Assembly: GCA_903832085.1 (NCBI GenBank)
Contig: CAIKZZ010000006.1
Span: 1 to 64,000 of the forward strand
Direction: 5' to 3'
DNA length: 64,000 nucleotides
Source of the DNA: an uncultured Pseudomonadota bacterium
GTDB lineage: Bacteria > Pseudomonadota > Gammaproteobacteria > Steroidobacterales > Steroidobacteraceae
Positions 50,601 to 58,369 of this stretch are shown here, piece by piece (the stretch's first letter is position 1; the number at the start of each line of letters is the position of its first letter). A model generated the notes under the pieces. It was not told the DNA's origin, searched no databases, and was given only the letters and a program-made list of their open reading frames with translations. A program made the position numbers and the translations under genes.

Positions 50601-52499
50601 GCGAGCGGATTTACTGTTGCTGGAATCGGCGACATGTCAGGCGACGTGTTTGGCAACGGCCTGCTCCTATCGCGCAACGCCAAGCTAGTCGCGGCATTCA
50701 ACCACCAACATATCTTTATCGATCCTGCGCCAAATACCAGTCATTCCTACCGAGAACGCCAGCGCCTTTTCCGACTGCCACGCTCAGGCTGGAATGACTA
50801 CAAATTAGACGCGCTATCTGCTGGTGGTGGCATTTGGTCCCGCAATGAAAAATCGCTACGACTCAGCCCCCAAGCCCGAGATCTACTTGGACTTCCATCA
50901 CAGCTCAGCTCACCAAATGACGTAATCCGCGCAATACTTAAACTGAATGTGGACCTGCTCTGGAATGGCGGCATTGGCACCTATATCAAGGCATCTACCG
51001 AGACAAATGCCACAATTGCTGATCGCGCAAACGATGCCGTGCGTGTCGATGGCAAAGATCTGCGCTGCCGGGTTGTCGGTGAAGGCGGCAATCTCGGTTT
51101 TTCACAGCTTGGTCGCGTGGAATATGCGCTCGCCGGTGGGCGCATAAATACTGACTCCATCGACAACTCTGGCGGCGTTAACTGCTCTGATCTTGAAGTG
51201 AACATCAAAGTGCTGCTCACGCTTGCAAGCGAAAGCGGCCGTCTCAATAAGCGCCAACGCGATCGTCTTTTATTCTCTATGACTGACGCGGTAGCTAGTC
51301 TTGTGCTTCGCAATAATTACTTACAGAGTCAGGCCATAAGCACGCTCGAACTCAACTCACTGACTCATGCAAAAGAGCATCTGCACGTTATCCGCAATCT
51401 GCAGTCTGCAGGTGATCTGGATCCAGAGCTTGAGTTTCTGCCAGACGATAAATCGTTCCTTACACGTATAGAGGGCGGCCGAGGCCTCACTCGTCCGGAG
51501 CTCTCGCTTTTACTCTCCTATTCTAAGATCTGGCTCTACCGGAAAATTGTAAAATCTGATCTTCCTGAAGACAGGTATCTTGCGCGAGAGCTAATACGTT
51601 ATTTCCCAGAACGAGTCAGTAAGTCTTACTTGCCGCTTCTGCAACGACACCCCCTCGCTCGCGAAATCATAAGCACTGCGACCACCAATAGCGTTGTGAA
51701 TCGTATGGGCCCTGCCTTTGTTATACGAGCGACGGAAGAAACGGGAGCGTCAATTAGTGCGATTACTCGCGCCTATGCGATCGCACGCGAGAGCACCCAT
51801 ATGCGTGCTCTCTGGAGTGATATTGAGGCCCTCGACGGACTTGTTGCACCGACTATCCAATACGCCATGCATGCGTCAACAACAGACGCTCTGAAGCAGG
51901 CAACATACTGGTTACTCACCTACAAACCCGTTGCTCTGGATATTGAAACAGCCGTGCTAGCGCTTGCACCACGCCTCCGAGAAGCGATGGCGGCACTACT
52001 GCATGCAGCTAGCGGCGAGCTGGCGCAAAACCTAAAAGCGGTTCAATTAAATTACGAGACCGCGCGCACGCCGCATGGGCTAGCGGCGCGTGTCACGGCT
52101 CTCGCCCTGATTCAGCCAGCACTTGCGGTAGCAGAGCTCTCACAACAGCATCGCAGAGCAATCCCATTTGTATGCCACGGGTATCTTCGCGTGTCCGATG
52201 CGCTCGGTTTACACGTCCTCAACAGCAAACTTGAAGCTCTGCCCAAAGAGACGCCTTGGCAGGTACTGGCAGGTCGCGCCTTGCGCGATCGGCTTTGTAA
52301 AGCGCATAGCCACATTGTCGGCGAGGCACTGCGCCACGCCAGGCGCCATAGCCCAGACCAGACCGTCATGCGCTGGCTTGCAACACGAGGCATGGCTGTC
52401 GCCAAGCTCGGGCGGGTGATTAAAGACGAAGCTTCCGTTGGCGATTTCGCGATTCTTTCGGTCGCGATTCAGGCACTTGACGAACTCGCCGCGAGTTAA
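47700..52499 (+). CDS. NAD-specific glutamate dehydrogenase, large type
   Basis: A 1599-residue enzyme of the 180-kDa GDH class (GdhB of Pseudomonas/Streptomyces type), which deaminates glutamate to 2-oxoglutarate with NAD, a catabolic reaction. Long N-terminal regulatory/ACT-like regions lead to the catalytic core: RGGIRWSDRLEDFRAEILGL, IPVGAKGGFV, a GDAFASGGSAGYDHKKMAIT segment, the GIGDMSGDVFGNG nucleotide loop, WNGGIGTYIKAS and the NSGGVNCSDLEVN motif. Length is typical. AGGAAG five bases before the ATG supports the start. It stands alone, 220 bases from its upstream neighbour. Confidence 0.96.
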   Translation: MLAKVPATRLRLINTIINAASKIHAPTLARQRFNAFTRLFYRNLATDDLQAHSLTTFAEIAYETYRFGQRRRQNETLVGVSNAGHITAGSRTAHTFVRIVCKDMPFLVTSVNMAITAAGYRTHRLIHPIISVNRDRVGALTNFSNSKTEAQATESWQLFEIDYEPLAHKRAALERNLRAVLTDVKRAVTDWAAMRAQALTVAQSILSTKAVGTSAERSEIAALLQWMTADNFTFLGARRYQLIRGPKHDSLRAVDASGLGILRQQSRSKTKNNTLLAGPLRTQARSRSPLILTKANRHSTVHRSAPLDYIGIKIFDNNGQVIGEQRFLGLWADNAYRQRPTEIPVLRRKVAQIVSAYGLDPRSHDGKVVTHVIDTFPRDELFQASVRDLVPTIRGIGNLYERSQVRVFLRRDVFHRFVSAILYVPRERYSTDIRAKIETLFIARFGAQRVDSTVELSESILARLRLIIHKPTRTTIVSTAVLEREIELALLTWDDDLRSLLESQRVSGAIDTSFIGSFPTSYQADTSPQTALDDIRDCKELEEHTHPFHLRVRVSPDGNVRFLRLKLYQQRVPRAISDILQTFENLGLRLINERPYELKGRVQTYWIQDFELQLPDNCHFDITSDAQRLTSAISAMWNGQGDNDGFNKLVLTAGLEWRQVALLRTYARWFLQIGTAFSQKYMEQTLTGHPLISSSIFKLFSAKFDPLLKLNARKSLVLRLQRTIIRLLDTVHRLDDDRILRLFYTAVGATVRTTYFKTESNETPSPCIALKIASHQVPGVPEPRPLFEVWAHSPLFEAVHLRLGLVARGGIRWSDRLEDFRAEILGLMKAQNVKNTVIIPVGAKGGFVCRAAATRAEPPISGMRCYQLFIHALLDLTDSMSGSAVAPPKAVVRYDSDDPYLVVAADKGTSTFSDAANAIATSYNFWLGDAFASGGSAGYDHKKMAITARGAWECIKRHFREAGITDEASGFTVAGIGDMSGDVFGNGLLLSRNAKLVAAFNHQHIFIDPAPNTSHSYRERQRLFRLPRSGWNDYKLDALSAGGGIWSRNEKSLRLSPQARDLLGLPSQLSSPNDVIRAILKLNVDLLWNGGIGTYIKASTETNATIADRANDAVRVDGKDLRCRVVGEGGNLGFSQLGRVEYALAGGRINTDSIDNSGGVNCSDLEVNIKVLLTLASESGRLNKRQRDRLLFSMTDAVASLVLRNNYLQSQAISTLELNSLTHAKEHLHVIRNLQSAGDLDPELEFLPDDKSFLTRIEGGRGLTRPELSLLLSYSKIWLYRKIVKSDLPEDRYLARELIRYFPERVSKSYLPLLQRHPLAREIISTATTNSVVNRMGPAFVIRATEETGASISAITRAYAIARESTHMRALWSDIEALDGLVAPTIQYAMHASTTDALKQATYWLLTYKPVALDIETAVLALAPRLREAMAALLHAASGELAQNLKAVQLNYETARTPHGLAARVTALALIQPALAVAELSQQHRRAIPFVCHGYLRVSDALGLHVLNSKLEALPKETPWQVLAGRALRDRLCKAHSHIVGEALRHARRHSPDQTVMRWLATRGMAVAKLGRVIKDEASVGDFAILSVAIQALDELAAS

Positions 52500-52577
52500 T
52501 CAACAACTGGGGCTTTACCAGAGCCGCTCAGACCGTTAGCCTTCGCTCCATCTAGATCAGACTGATGGAGATGCGTT

Positions 52578-53336
52578 GTGAGCGAGCGAGCTGGGACCCT
52601 TGTGCTGCTGCGCCACGGACAGAGCACTTGGAATCTTGAAAATCTATTCACTGGCTGGACTGATGTCGATCTGACGGCACAAGGCCGCGCCGAAGCCGCT
52701 GAGGCAGGTCGGCTGCTCAGCGAAAATCATCTACGCTTTGATATTGCGTTTACGTCCGTGCTGAAACGCGCGATCCGCACTTTGTGGATTACGCTTGATG
52801 CAATGGATCAAATGTGGACTCCGGTGCAAGGAGCGTGGCAGCTTAACGAGCGCCATTATGGCGCCCTGCAGGGCCTCGACAAGGCACAGACCGTCGCACT
52901 ACACGGCGCTGAGCAGGTCAAGCTCTGGCGGCGCAGCTATGATATTCCGCCACCAGCTCTTGCTACGGATGACCCACGCCACCCTCGGTTTGATGCGCGC
53001 TATGCGTCTATCGATGCCGCACTGCTACCTGCAACTGAATCACTGAAAGACACCCTTGCGCGCGTGGAGCCTTATTTTAAAGCGCACATCGCGCCACAAC
53101 TACTCGCTGGACGAAACGTACTCATCGTCGCCCATGGCAACAGCCTACGGGCGCTCGTAAAAATGCTTGATGGCATGAGCGAAGCCCATATCGTGGAATT
53201 TAATATTCCAACCGGCGTACCCATCGTGTATGACTTAGATAGTCACTTACACTCACTGGGTCGCCGCTTCCTTGGAGATGCCGCAGCGATTGCTGCGGCG
53301 GCCGATGCCGTGCGCCGACAAACAGAAAAAAAGTGA
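52578..53336 (+). CDS. gpmA: 2,3-bisphosphoglycerate-dependent phosphoglycerate mutase
   Basis: Interconverts 3- and 2-phosphoglycerate in glycolysis through a phosphohistidine. The 252 residues begin [20 protein letters not shown], with catalytic H13; other marks are [27 protein letters not shown] and the second histidine in [15 protein letters not shown]. The start is GTG with GGAG seven bases upstream. It is not functionally linked to its neighbours; it converges with the enoyl-CoA hydratase gene, 21 bases away. Confidence 0.95.
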   Translation: MSERAGTLVLLRHGQSTWNLENLFTGWTDVDLTAQGRAEAAEAGRLLSENHLRFDIAFTSVLKRAIRTLWITLDAMDQMWTPVQGAWQLNERHYGALQGLDKAQTVALHGAEQVKLWRRSYDIPPPALATDDPRHPRFDARYASIDAALLPATESLKDTLARVEPYFKAHIAPQLLAGRNVLIVAHGNSLRALVKMLDGMSEAHIVEFNIPTGVPIVYDLDSHLHSLGRRFLGDAAAIAAAADAVRRQTEKK

Positions 53337-53357
53337 CTCGGCGCGTACGCGAATTGC

Positions 53358-54161
53358 TTAAGAAGCGCTATACGTCGGCTTACGTTTCTCAAGGAACGCC
53401 CCGATCCCCTCGCGCCCTTCGGCCGACGCGCCCTGCTTGGCGATTGTGTGACTTTCACGATCCAGCTGTGCGGCAAGGCCAGGCTCAGAGGCATTAAGCA
53501 GGTGCTTAACCTGGCCAAATGCAGCGGTAGGACCCGCGGCTAAACGCCCAGCCAGTGCCGTTGCGGTCTCAAGCACCACGGCATCATCCACCACTTGGTT
53601 CACAAGCCCCCACTCGAGCGCTTCGGACGCGCTAAGTACGCGGTTCGTTAAAAACAGCTCCATCGCGCGCTTATAACCCACAGCACGCGGCAACAGAAAC
53701 GTCGTGCTGCCATCAGGAGTCAGCGCAACACCAGTGTAGGCCGGTGCAAATTTAGCGCTTGCCCCTGCAATTGCCAAATCAGCCATCAGAACTAGGCCAA
53801 CGCCCGCACCGGCAGCCGTTCCAGTGACGGCTGCAATGACTGGCGCACGCATCCGCGTAAAACACACGATTGCCGCATGCAAGTCTTTAGTGAGCAACGT
53901 GAGGTACTCCGTGACATCGCCGCCACTGGCCACCATGCCTTTCAAGTCGCCGCCAAAACAAAAATTCTTGCCTGCACCACTCAGCATGACCGCACGCACT
54001 GTTTCATTGGCTTCAAGGCTGAGGGCCACTTTCAAGATATCCCGACCAAAAGCCAAATCCATGGAATTGGCAGCCTCCGGGCGCGAGAGCGTCACAAACG
54101 CCACCCCATCGCGTATCTCAAGCAACACAGTCGGAGGCGTCTTGTCAGTCCCAATCGTCAT
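53358..54161 (-). CDS. Enoyl-CoA hydratase/isomerase family protein
   Basis: A 267-residue crotonase-fold protein. The oxyanion-hole segments are GAGKNFCFGGDLKG and AAVTGTAAGAGVGLVLMADLAIAG, followed by PDGSTTFLLPRAVG. The residue after GGDL and the PDGSTTF loop resemble the PaaG/isomerase-like branch, so it may be an enoyl-CoA isomerase rather than a hydratase. It follows the TetR gene by three bases and is presumably controlled by it. Confidence 0.88.
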   Translation of the reverse strand: MTIGTDKTPPTVLLEIRDGVAFVTLSRPEAANSMDLAFGRDILKVALSLEANETVRAVMLSGAGKNFCFGGDLKGMVASGGDVTEYLTLLTKDLHAAIVCFTRMRAPVIAAVTGTAAGAGVGLVLMADLAIAGASAKFAPAYTGVALTPDGSTTFLLPRAVGYKRAMELFLTNRVLSASEALEWGLVNQVVDDAVVLETATALAGRLAAGPTAAFGQVKHLLNASEPGLAAQLDRESHTIAKQGASAEGREGIGAFLEKRKPTYSAS

Positions 54162-54164
54162 AAT

Positions 54165-54806
54165 TTAGGCTCCAGTACGACCGAGCAGCTCACGCAGCTT
54201 TGCCTCAAGGTATTTGAGTAAGCGTTGATCGCGTTCGGTCTCTTTGTGGGTTAGAAAATTGACCGCCATACCTTCCATCACGTATCGCGATAAATCAAAA
54301 GCAAGGTCAAACTGCTCAGGACGGTTTTCCCACTCGGGAAACAGCTCATGAGCCGTGGCATACCACTGCTGATCAAAAGCTTCCTGCGCAGGTAGCAATA
54401 TCTCAGCGAGCTCACGATCGGTGCGCGCCGCCACTGACAACTCAAAGAACGCCACGTACATCGGGTGACGCACGTGCGACCAAAACGCCTCGACTGCTTG
54501 CTGAACACTATCGCTACCTGCGGGGATCAACCGTTGACTGGCTTTACGAAACGCCTTTAGCCGCTTGTTGTGCAGATAGTCAACAGCCGCCCGGACAATA
54601 TCGATCTTGGACGGGAAGTGATGCAACATCGCCCCACGCGATAAACCCGCCTTCTCGGCGATCGCGGTGGTCGTAGTCTGGGAGTACCCTAGGTCCACAA
54701 AACAACGGATTGCGGCCTCAACGATTAAATTCCGCGTTGCAGCACTTTTTTGGGCCTGCCATCCGGCTGGCTCGAGTACAGTGGTTGGTGTGGCTTCGGT
54801 TCCCAT
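54165..54806 (-). CDS. TetR-family transcriptional regulator
   Basis: A 213-residue repressor-type protein. The N-terminal HTH lies at about 25-70 (AAIRCFVDLGYSQTTTTAIA, then KAGLSRGAMLHHFPSKIDI), and a helical ligand-binding domain fills the rest. It is cotranscribed with the enoyl-CoA hydratase and divergent from an SDR, so it probably controls both, with an acyl-CoA or the pathway substrate as ligand. Whether it also binds the motif seen near 57.5 and 60.6 kb is an open question. Confidence 0.9.
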   Translation of the reverse strand: MGTEATPTTVLEPAGWQAQKSAATRNLIVEAAIRCFVDLGYSQTTTTAIAEKAGLSRGAMLHHFPSKIDIVRAAVDYLHNKRLKAFRKASQRLIPAGSDSVQQAVEAFWSHVRHPMYVAFFELSVAARTDRELAEILLPAQEAFDQQWYATAHELFPEWENRPEQFDLAFDLSRYVMEGMAVNFLTHKETERDQRLLKYLEAKLRELLGRTGA

Positions 54807-54847
54807 CCCCTCAGAATGGCCGTCGAGTGAAAAAAAGTCAAAGATGA

Positions 54848-54876
54848 TTGAAACCGGCAGGCGTGACTGATAGTTT
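54848..54876 (+). promoter_or_regulatory. Weak candidate promoter for the SDR at 54921
   Basis: TTGAAA (54848-54853) with TAGTTT 17 bases downstream (54871-54876). GAAAC (54850-54854) is mirrored by GTTTC (54873-54877), a loose inverted repeat overlapping the promoter that might be an operator for the divergent TetR gene. Confidence 0.3.
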
Positions 54877-54920
54877 CCGTTGGACTCGATATCAGCATAG
54901 CCAGACTTGGGGAGATCGTG

Positions 54921-55679
54921 ATGGGTAGACTCAACGGTAAAGTCGCAATTATTACAGGCGCAGGCTCAGGGCTTGGTCGCGCGGATGCGGAAGCCATGGC
55001 CCGAGAAGGGGCCAAATTGGTCGTTACCGACCTCAACGAGGCAGCGGTGCAAGAGACCGCAGCACGCATCAATAAAACAGCTCCAGGCACTGCTCACGCC
55101 ATGAAACATGACGTCAGCAACGAGCAACAGTGGCTCGCCGTCCTTGCCGAGGCCAAAAGCCGCTTTGGTGGATTACATGTGCTGGTGAACAATGCCGGTG
55201 TGGTGCGTATCGTGAATCCCGAAACCTGCACCATTGAAGATTTTCGCTTCCATATGACCGTCATGGCCGAAGGAACATTCATTGGCTGCAAACACGCCAT
55301 TCCCGTCATGGCCGCAAGCGGCGGCGGTTCAATCATTAATATGTGCTCAACCGCCACTCACTTGGGCTACTCGGTGTATTTCGCCTACGCAGCTGCGAAA
55401 GGCGCTATCCGCTCTATGAGCAAGTCGATCGCGATGTATTGCCAAGAGCGTAAGCTCAACATCCGCTGCAATACCGTGCATCCGGGCGCCATTGAAACAA
55501 ACATGGTGGCAAACGCCAGCAAGGAACTGGGCTTTGACATGAGCGTACTGCGCGAGACGCCATTTGGGCTGGGCAAGCCCGAGGACATCGGTAATGTAGT
55601 GGCATTTCTTGCCTCTGACGAATCACGCTTCGTCAATGGTGCAGAAATTATGGTCGATAATGGCTGCATTGTTCAGTAA
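54921..55679 (+). CDS. Short-chain dehydrogenase/reductase
   Basis: A 252-residue classical SDR starting at the ATG at 54921 (GGGGAG six bases upstream; a GTG directly before it is less well placed). Motifs: TGAGSGLG, VTDLNE (NAD-type), NNAGVVR, INMCSTATHLGYSVYFAYAAAKGA with the Tyr/Lys pair, and a C-terminal MVDNGCIVQ. The overall look matches cyclohexanol/3-alpha-hydroxysteroid dehydrogenase-like members, but the substrate is unknown. Divergent from TetR, and followed by a strong terminator. Confidence 0.86.
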   Translation: MGRLNGKVAIITGAGSGLGRADAEAMAREGAKLVVTDLNEAAVQETAARINKTAPGTAHAMKHDVSNEQQWLAVLAEAKSRFGGLHVLVNNAGVVRIVNPETCTIEDFRFHMTVMAEGTFIGCKHAIPVMAASGGGSIINMCSTATHLGYSVYFAYAAAKGAIRSMSKSIAMYCQERKLNIRCNTVHPGAIETNMVANASKELGFDMSVLRETPFGLGKPEDIGNVVAFLASDESRFVNGAEIMVDNGCIVQ

Positions 55680-55691
55680 GGCGCGTTGAAC

Positions 55692-55714
55692 ACGCCGCGG
55701 CTCGCGGCGTTTTA
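55692..55714 (+). terminator. Rho-independent terminator after the SDR
   Basis: ACGCCGCG (55692-55699), GCT loop, CGCGGCGT (55703-55710), then TTTTAAT. The 8-bp GC-rich stem, tight loop and T-run are textbook and lie 13 bases past the stop codon. Confidence 0.82.
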
Positions 55715-55820
55715 ATCGGTATATTGCATTGAACGCTGCGAGCAATCACTCGGTAGAAGTGTCGATCGCGTCACCCGGTGGCAGAGCAGGATTGAGTCTT
55801 GAACCACCACGGAGATGCAC

Positions 55821-56993
55821 ATGAGCAGCAAAAACGGCCAAGACGGTAGCAGTCTGCAGACAGAGCCACCGCTTAGCTTTGCCATCAGCAGGCGCCATGC
55901 CTTGCTTGGGGCAGCAGCACTGCTCGCACCACTGAGTCCCAGCGCACTACTCGCAACACCGACCACGACCCCCAATGCAGCTGCCAGCAGCCTTATCCGG
56001 CTAGACAGCAACGAAAATCCCTATGGACCCTCACCAAAAGCACGTGCTGCCATCGTCGCGAGCATTCCTGAAGGATGCCGCTATGCGGATGCCGACATTG
56101 CGCCACTGGAAAGCGCTCTCGCGCGGCAGGAGCATCTAGATCCTGCTCACGTGGTGCTCGGGTCCGGTTCGAGTGAACTGCTACACATAGCAGCTCTCTT
56201 GGCGGCTGAAGGCGGCGCTGGCGGCGAATTGATAGCGGCTGATCCGACGTTTGAAGACATTGAAGAGTTTGCTGCCAAATTCGGCGTGCACACACGCTTG
56301 GTGCCGGTGAACAAAGCCCACCAACACGACTTACCGGCCATGGGGCAACTGATTAACGCCCAGACACGCCTGATCTACGTGTGCAACCCAAATAACCCCA
56401 CAGCAACGGTCGTCAGTCGAACTGCTCTGGAAGCTTTTATAAAGACAGTACCTAGCCACATTCTGGTGCTGGTGGACGAGGCTTACATTGATTTTGTAAC
56501 AGACCCGGCTGCCGGCTCCGTTGCCAAACTGATCGATACCTACCCCAACCTGATTGTCATCCGTACGTTTTCCAAGTTGCACGGGCTTGCTGGGCTACGC
56601 ATTGGTTACGGCTTTGCGACACCCGCACTTGCGGCGCGACTCCGAGCGAAACAGCTCGCCTTCCCCAATATTGCCGTACTACGCGCAGCACTTGCGAGCC
56701 TTAGCGACGACACGTTTCTCAGATCAACTCTGCAAAGCATTCTTGCCGACCGCAGCCGCGTTGAAGCGCTCGTCGATGCGCGCGGGCTTGCGCGCGCGCC
56801 CTCACAGGGTAACTTTGTGTTTTTCGAGGTCCGCCAGCCAATCACTGCGTTTCGCAAGACGATGCTCGAGCACGGCATCCGCGTTGGGCGGCCCTTTAAT
56901 CGCTACGATGACTGGTGCCGGCTGACTATTGGTACAACAGCAGAGATGGACCACACCATTGCGGTGCTGGCGGACGTCTTACCAAAAGCCTAA
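55821..56993 (+). CDS. Histidinol-phosphate aminotransferase-like PLP enzyme with Tat signal
   Basis: A 390-residue fold-type I aminotransferase most like HisC (LDSNENPYGPSPKA, NPNNPT at 189-194, PLP lysine K252 in FSKLHGLAGLRIGYG, VGRPF). Ahead of the catalytic domain is a twin-arginine signal: R24-R25 in ISRRHALLG, a hydrophobic run and an AT-P-type cleavage area near 45. It therefore appears to be exported folded, with its cofactor, to the periplasm, unlike HisC of histidine synthesis. GGAG six bases before the ATG at 55821 sets the start; an ATG six bases earlier is too close. No his genes are nearby. Role unknown. Confidence 0.83.
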   Translation: MSSKNGQDGSSLQTEPPLSFAISRRHALLGAAALLAPLSPSALLATPTTTPNAAASSLIRLDSNENPYGPSPKARAAIVASIPEGCRYADADIAPLESALARQEHLDPAHVVLGSGSSELLHIAALLAAEGGAGGELIAADPTFEDIEEFAAKFGVHTRLVPVNKAHQHDLPAMGQLINAQTRLIYVCNPNNPTATVVSRTALEAFIKTVPSHILVLVDEAYIDFVTDPAAGSVAKLIDTYPNLIVIRTFSKLHGLAGLRIGYGFATPALAARLRAKQLAFPNIAVLRAALASLSDDTFLRSTLQSILADRSRVEALVDARGLARAPSQGNFVFFEVRQPITAFRKTMLEHGIRVGRPFNRYDDWCRLTIGTTAEMDHTIAVLADVLPKA

Positions 56994-57046
56994 ACAGCAC
57001 ACCAACAGCAGCGCCTCAAGAATGGTACTGCTGTGCTCAAGTACCC

Positions 57047-57361
57047 TCACTCGTCTGGCGCAATCGCGATACGTAAACCCGACAACTCGTCGGTGAATTG
57101 CACTTGGCATGACAGCCGCGATCCGGGCTTCGCACTCGTCAATTCTTGTATCAGCTCCTGCTCATCGCCCTGCCGTGCCGGCAGACGCGCAATCCACGCA
57201 TCATCCACCCAGACATGACAGGTTGCGCAGGAGCACATCCCGCCACAGATGGCGGCAACACCGTAGTCAAGCTCTCGTAACGTTTCCATTATCGAGACGC
57301 CGACCCGTCCTTCAACGCGATGCTCTGTTCCGTCCCGATCCACAATCACAAGTTCGGCCAT
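57047..57361 (-). CDS. [2Fe-2S] ferredoxin, adrenodoxin/ISC type
   Basis: A 104-residue electron carrier. Ligands C39, C45, C48 (Cx5Cx2C in CGGMCSCATC) and C85 (SRLSCQV) follow the vertebrate-type pattern used with P450 and Rieske oxygenases. C43 is an extra cysteine. The ATG at 57361 gives the family's MAELVIVDRDG start; the open frame continues upstream to 57544 but reads as a cysteine-rich unrelated stretch. It is divergent from the SDR-ThuA-Rieske unit across a region with a palindrome, so it may feed electrons to that oxygenase. Confidence 0.9.
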   Translation of the reverse strand: MAELVIVDRDGTEHRVEGRVGVSIMETLRELDYGVAAICGGMCSCATCHVWVDDAWIARLPARQGDEQELIQELTSAKPGSRLSCQVQFTDELSGLRIAIAPDE

Positions 57362-57492
57362 TCCACGCTCCCGCGCCATAAACCACGCCCTGCAGTCACC
57401 CTTTAGCCACCGCACAGCAACATTCCGGCATCTTGCGATGCAACAGTCTTTTCCGCAACAGGCGTAGTATGGCGAGCGACGCTTAAAAAAAC

Positions 57493-57510
57493 AAACAGTC
57501 TTGACTGTTT
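57493..57510. promoter_or_regulatory. Operator-like palindrome in the ferredoxin/SDR intergenic region
   Basis: AAACAGTC-TT-GACTGTTT is a perfect palindrome with 8-bp arms. It overlaps the likely -35 region of the rightward promoter (TATAAT at 57529-57534) and a leftward TTGTTT-17-CATACT pair toward the ferredoxin, so one regulator could control both directions. TTGACTGTTTTT (57501-57512) recurs with one mismatch at 60594-60605. Confidence 0.65.
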
Positions 57511-57534
57511 TTTGCCGCGCCATGTTCCTATAAT
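57506..57534 (+). promoter_or_regulatory. Promoter of the SDR-ThuA-Rieske unit
   Basis: A perfect TATAAT (57529-57534) is preceded at 17 bases by TGTTTT (57506-57511), a poor -35 that lies inside the palindrome. Transcription would begin about 65 bases before the SDR start. The weak -35 suggests activation or tight control. Confidence 0.5.
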
Positions 57535-57604
57535 GGCCCATCAATACCGCCGCGTTAGGCGGCCACTTCAGCGCCCGTATGGCGCATCGCCTAGGAGTTT
57601 CCCC

Positions 57605-58366
57605 ATGGATCTTGGACTGCGTGGTAAAAAAGCAATAGTCACCGGCGCTACGCGCGGCATCGGACGCGCCATCGTCGAACTACTCGCCTCTGAGGGCGTG
57701 GATATCGGCTTTTGCGCCCGCAGCGAAGATGAGGTTGCAGAAACCCAAAAAGCACTTGCCGCCAAAGGCGTCAACGTCGTCGGTGGAGCCGTCAACGTTC
57801 GTGATGGGGATGCTTACAAGGCGTGGCTTGAGAGCACCGCAACGGCGCTCGATGGCTGCGATATTTTTGTAGCCGGCGTCAGCGCGGGCGGCGGCATGGA
57901 CTCTGAAAAAAACTGGTGGAAGAATTTCGAAGTGGACGTGATGCATACCGTGCGCGGCTGCGAAACGCTCATGGAGCAACTGAAGAAATCAGGACAAGGC
58001 TCTATCGTTATTATCTCCTCGACCAACGCAATCGAAACCTTCGCGGCTCCCATGGCCTATAACGCCATGAAAGCAGCGCTAATCACGTATTCAAAGCAAC
58101 TCTCACAATTTGTAGGCAAACAAAATGTTCGGGTGAACTCGGTGTGTCCGGGTCCGATTTATTTTGAGGGCGGTGCTTGGGAAATGATTAAAGGTACGAA
58201 TCAGAAGTTCTTCGACTCCACCATGCGCGCTATTCCCTCTGGACGCATGGGCACACCGGAAGAAGTCGCACGTATCGTCGCCTTCATTGCAAGCCCAGCT
58301 GCCAGCTTGATTACAGGCTCCAATATCGTCGCTGACAATGGCTTCACCAAAGGCGTGCGGTTCTAG
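57605..58366 (+). CDS. Short-chain dehydrogenase/reductase
   Basis: A 253-residue SDR with TGATRGIG at 14-21, an FCARSED strand end (arginine favouring NADP), IISSTNAIETFAAPMAYNAMKAA containing the serine and the Tyr/Lys pair, and VNSVCPGPIYFEGG. The NNAG motif is replaced by VAGVSAGGG, unusual for the classical family. The ATG at 57605 is chosen for a TAGGAG site just upstream; the longer frame runs back over the promoter. First of three tightly packed genes with ThuA-like and Rieske oxygenase. Confidence 0.86.
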   Translation: MDLGLRGKKAIVTGATRGIGRAIVELLASEGVDIGFCARSEDEVAETQKALAAKGVNVVGGAVNVRDGDAYKAWLESTATALDGCDIFVAGVSAGGGMDSEKNWWKNFEVDVMHTVRGCETLMEQLKKSGQGSIVIISSTNAIETFAAPMAYNAMKAALITYSKQLSQFVGKQNVRVNSVCPGPIYFEGGAWEMIKGTNQKFFDSTMRAIPSGRMGTPEEVARIVAFIASPAASLITGSNIVADNGFTKGVRF

Positions 58367-58369
58367 GCC

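Noticed and set aside
53342-53351. CGCGTACGCG palindrome between gpmA and the enoyl-CoA hydratase
   Set aside because: No loop, so it cannot form a useful hairpin, and short GC palindromes are expected by chance.
57362-57544. In-frame upstream extension of the [2Fe-2S] ferredoxin with a cysteine-rich stretch
   Set aside because: The ferredoxin family starts at the ATG at 57361, and the extension runs across the promoter and operator-like palindrome.
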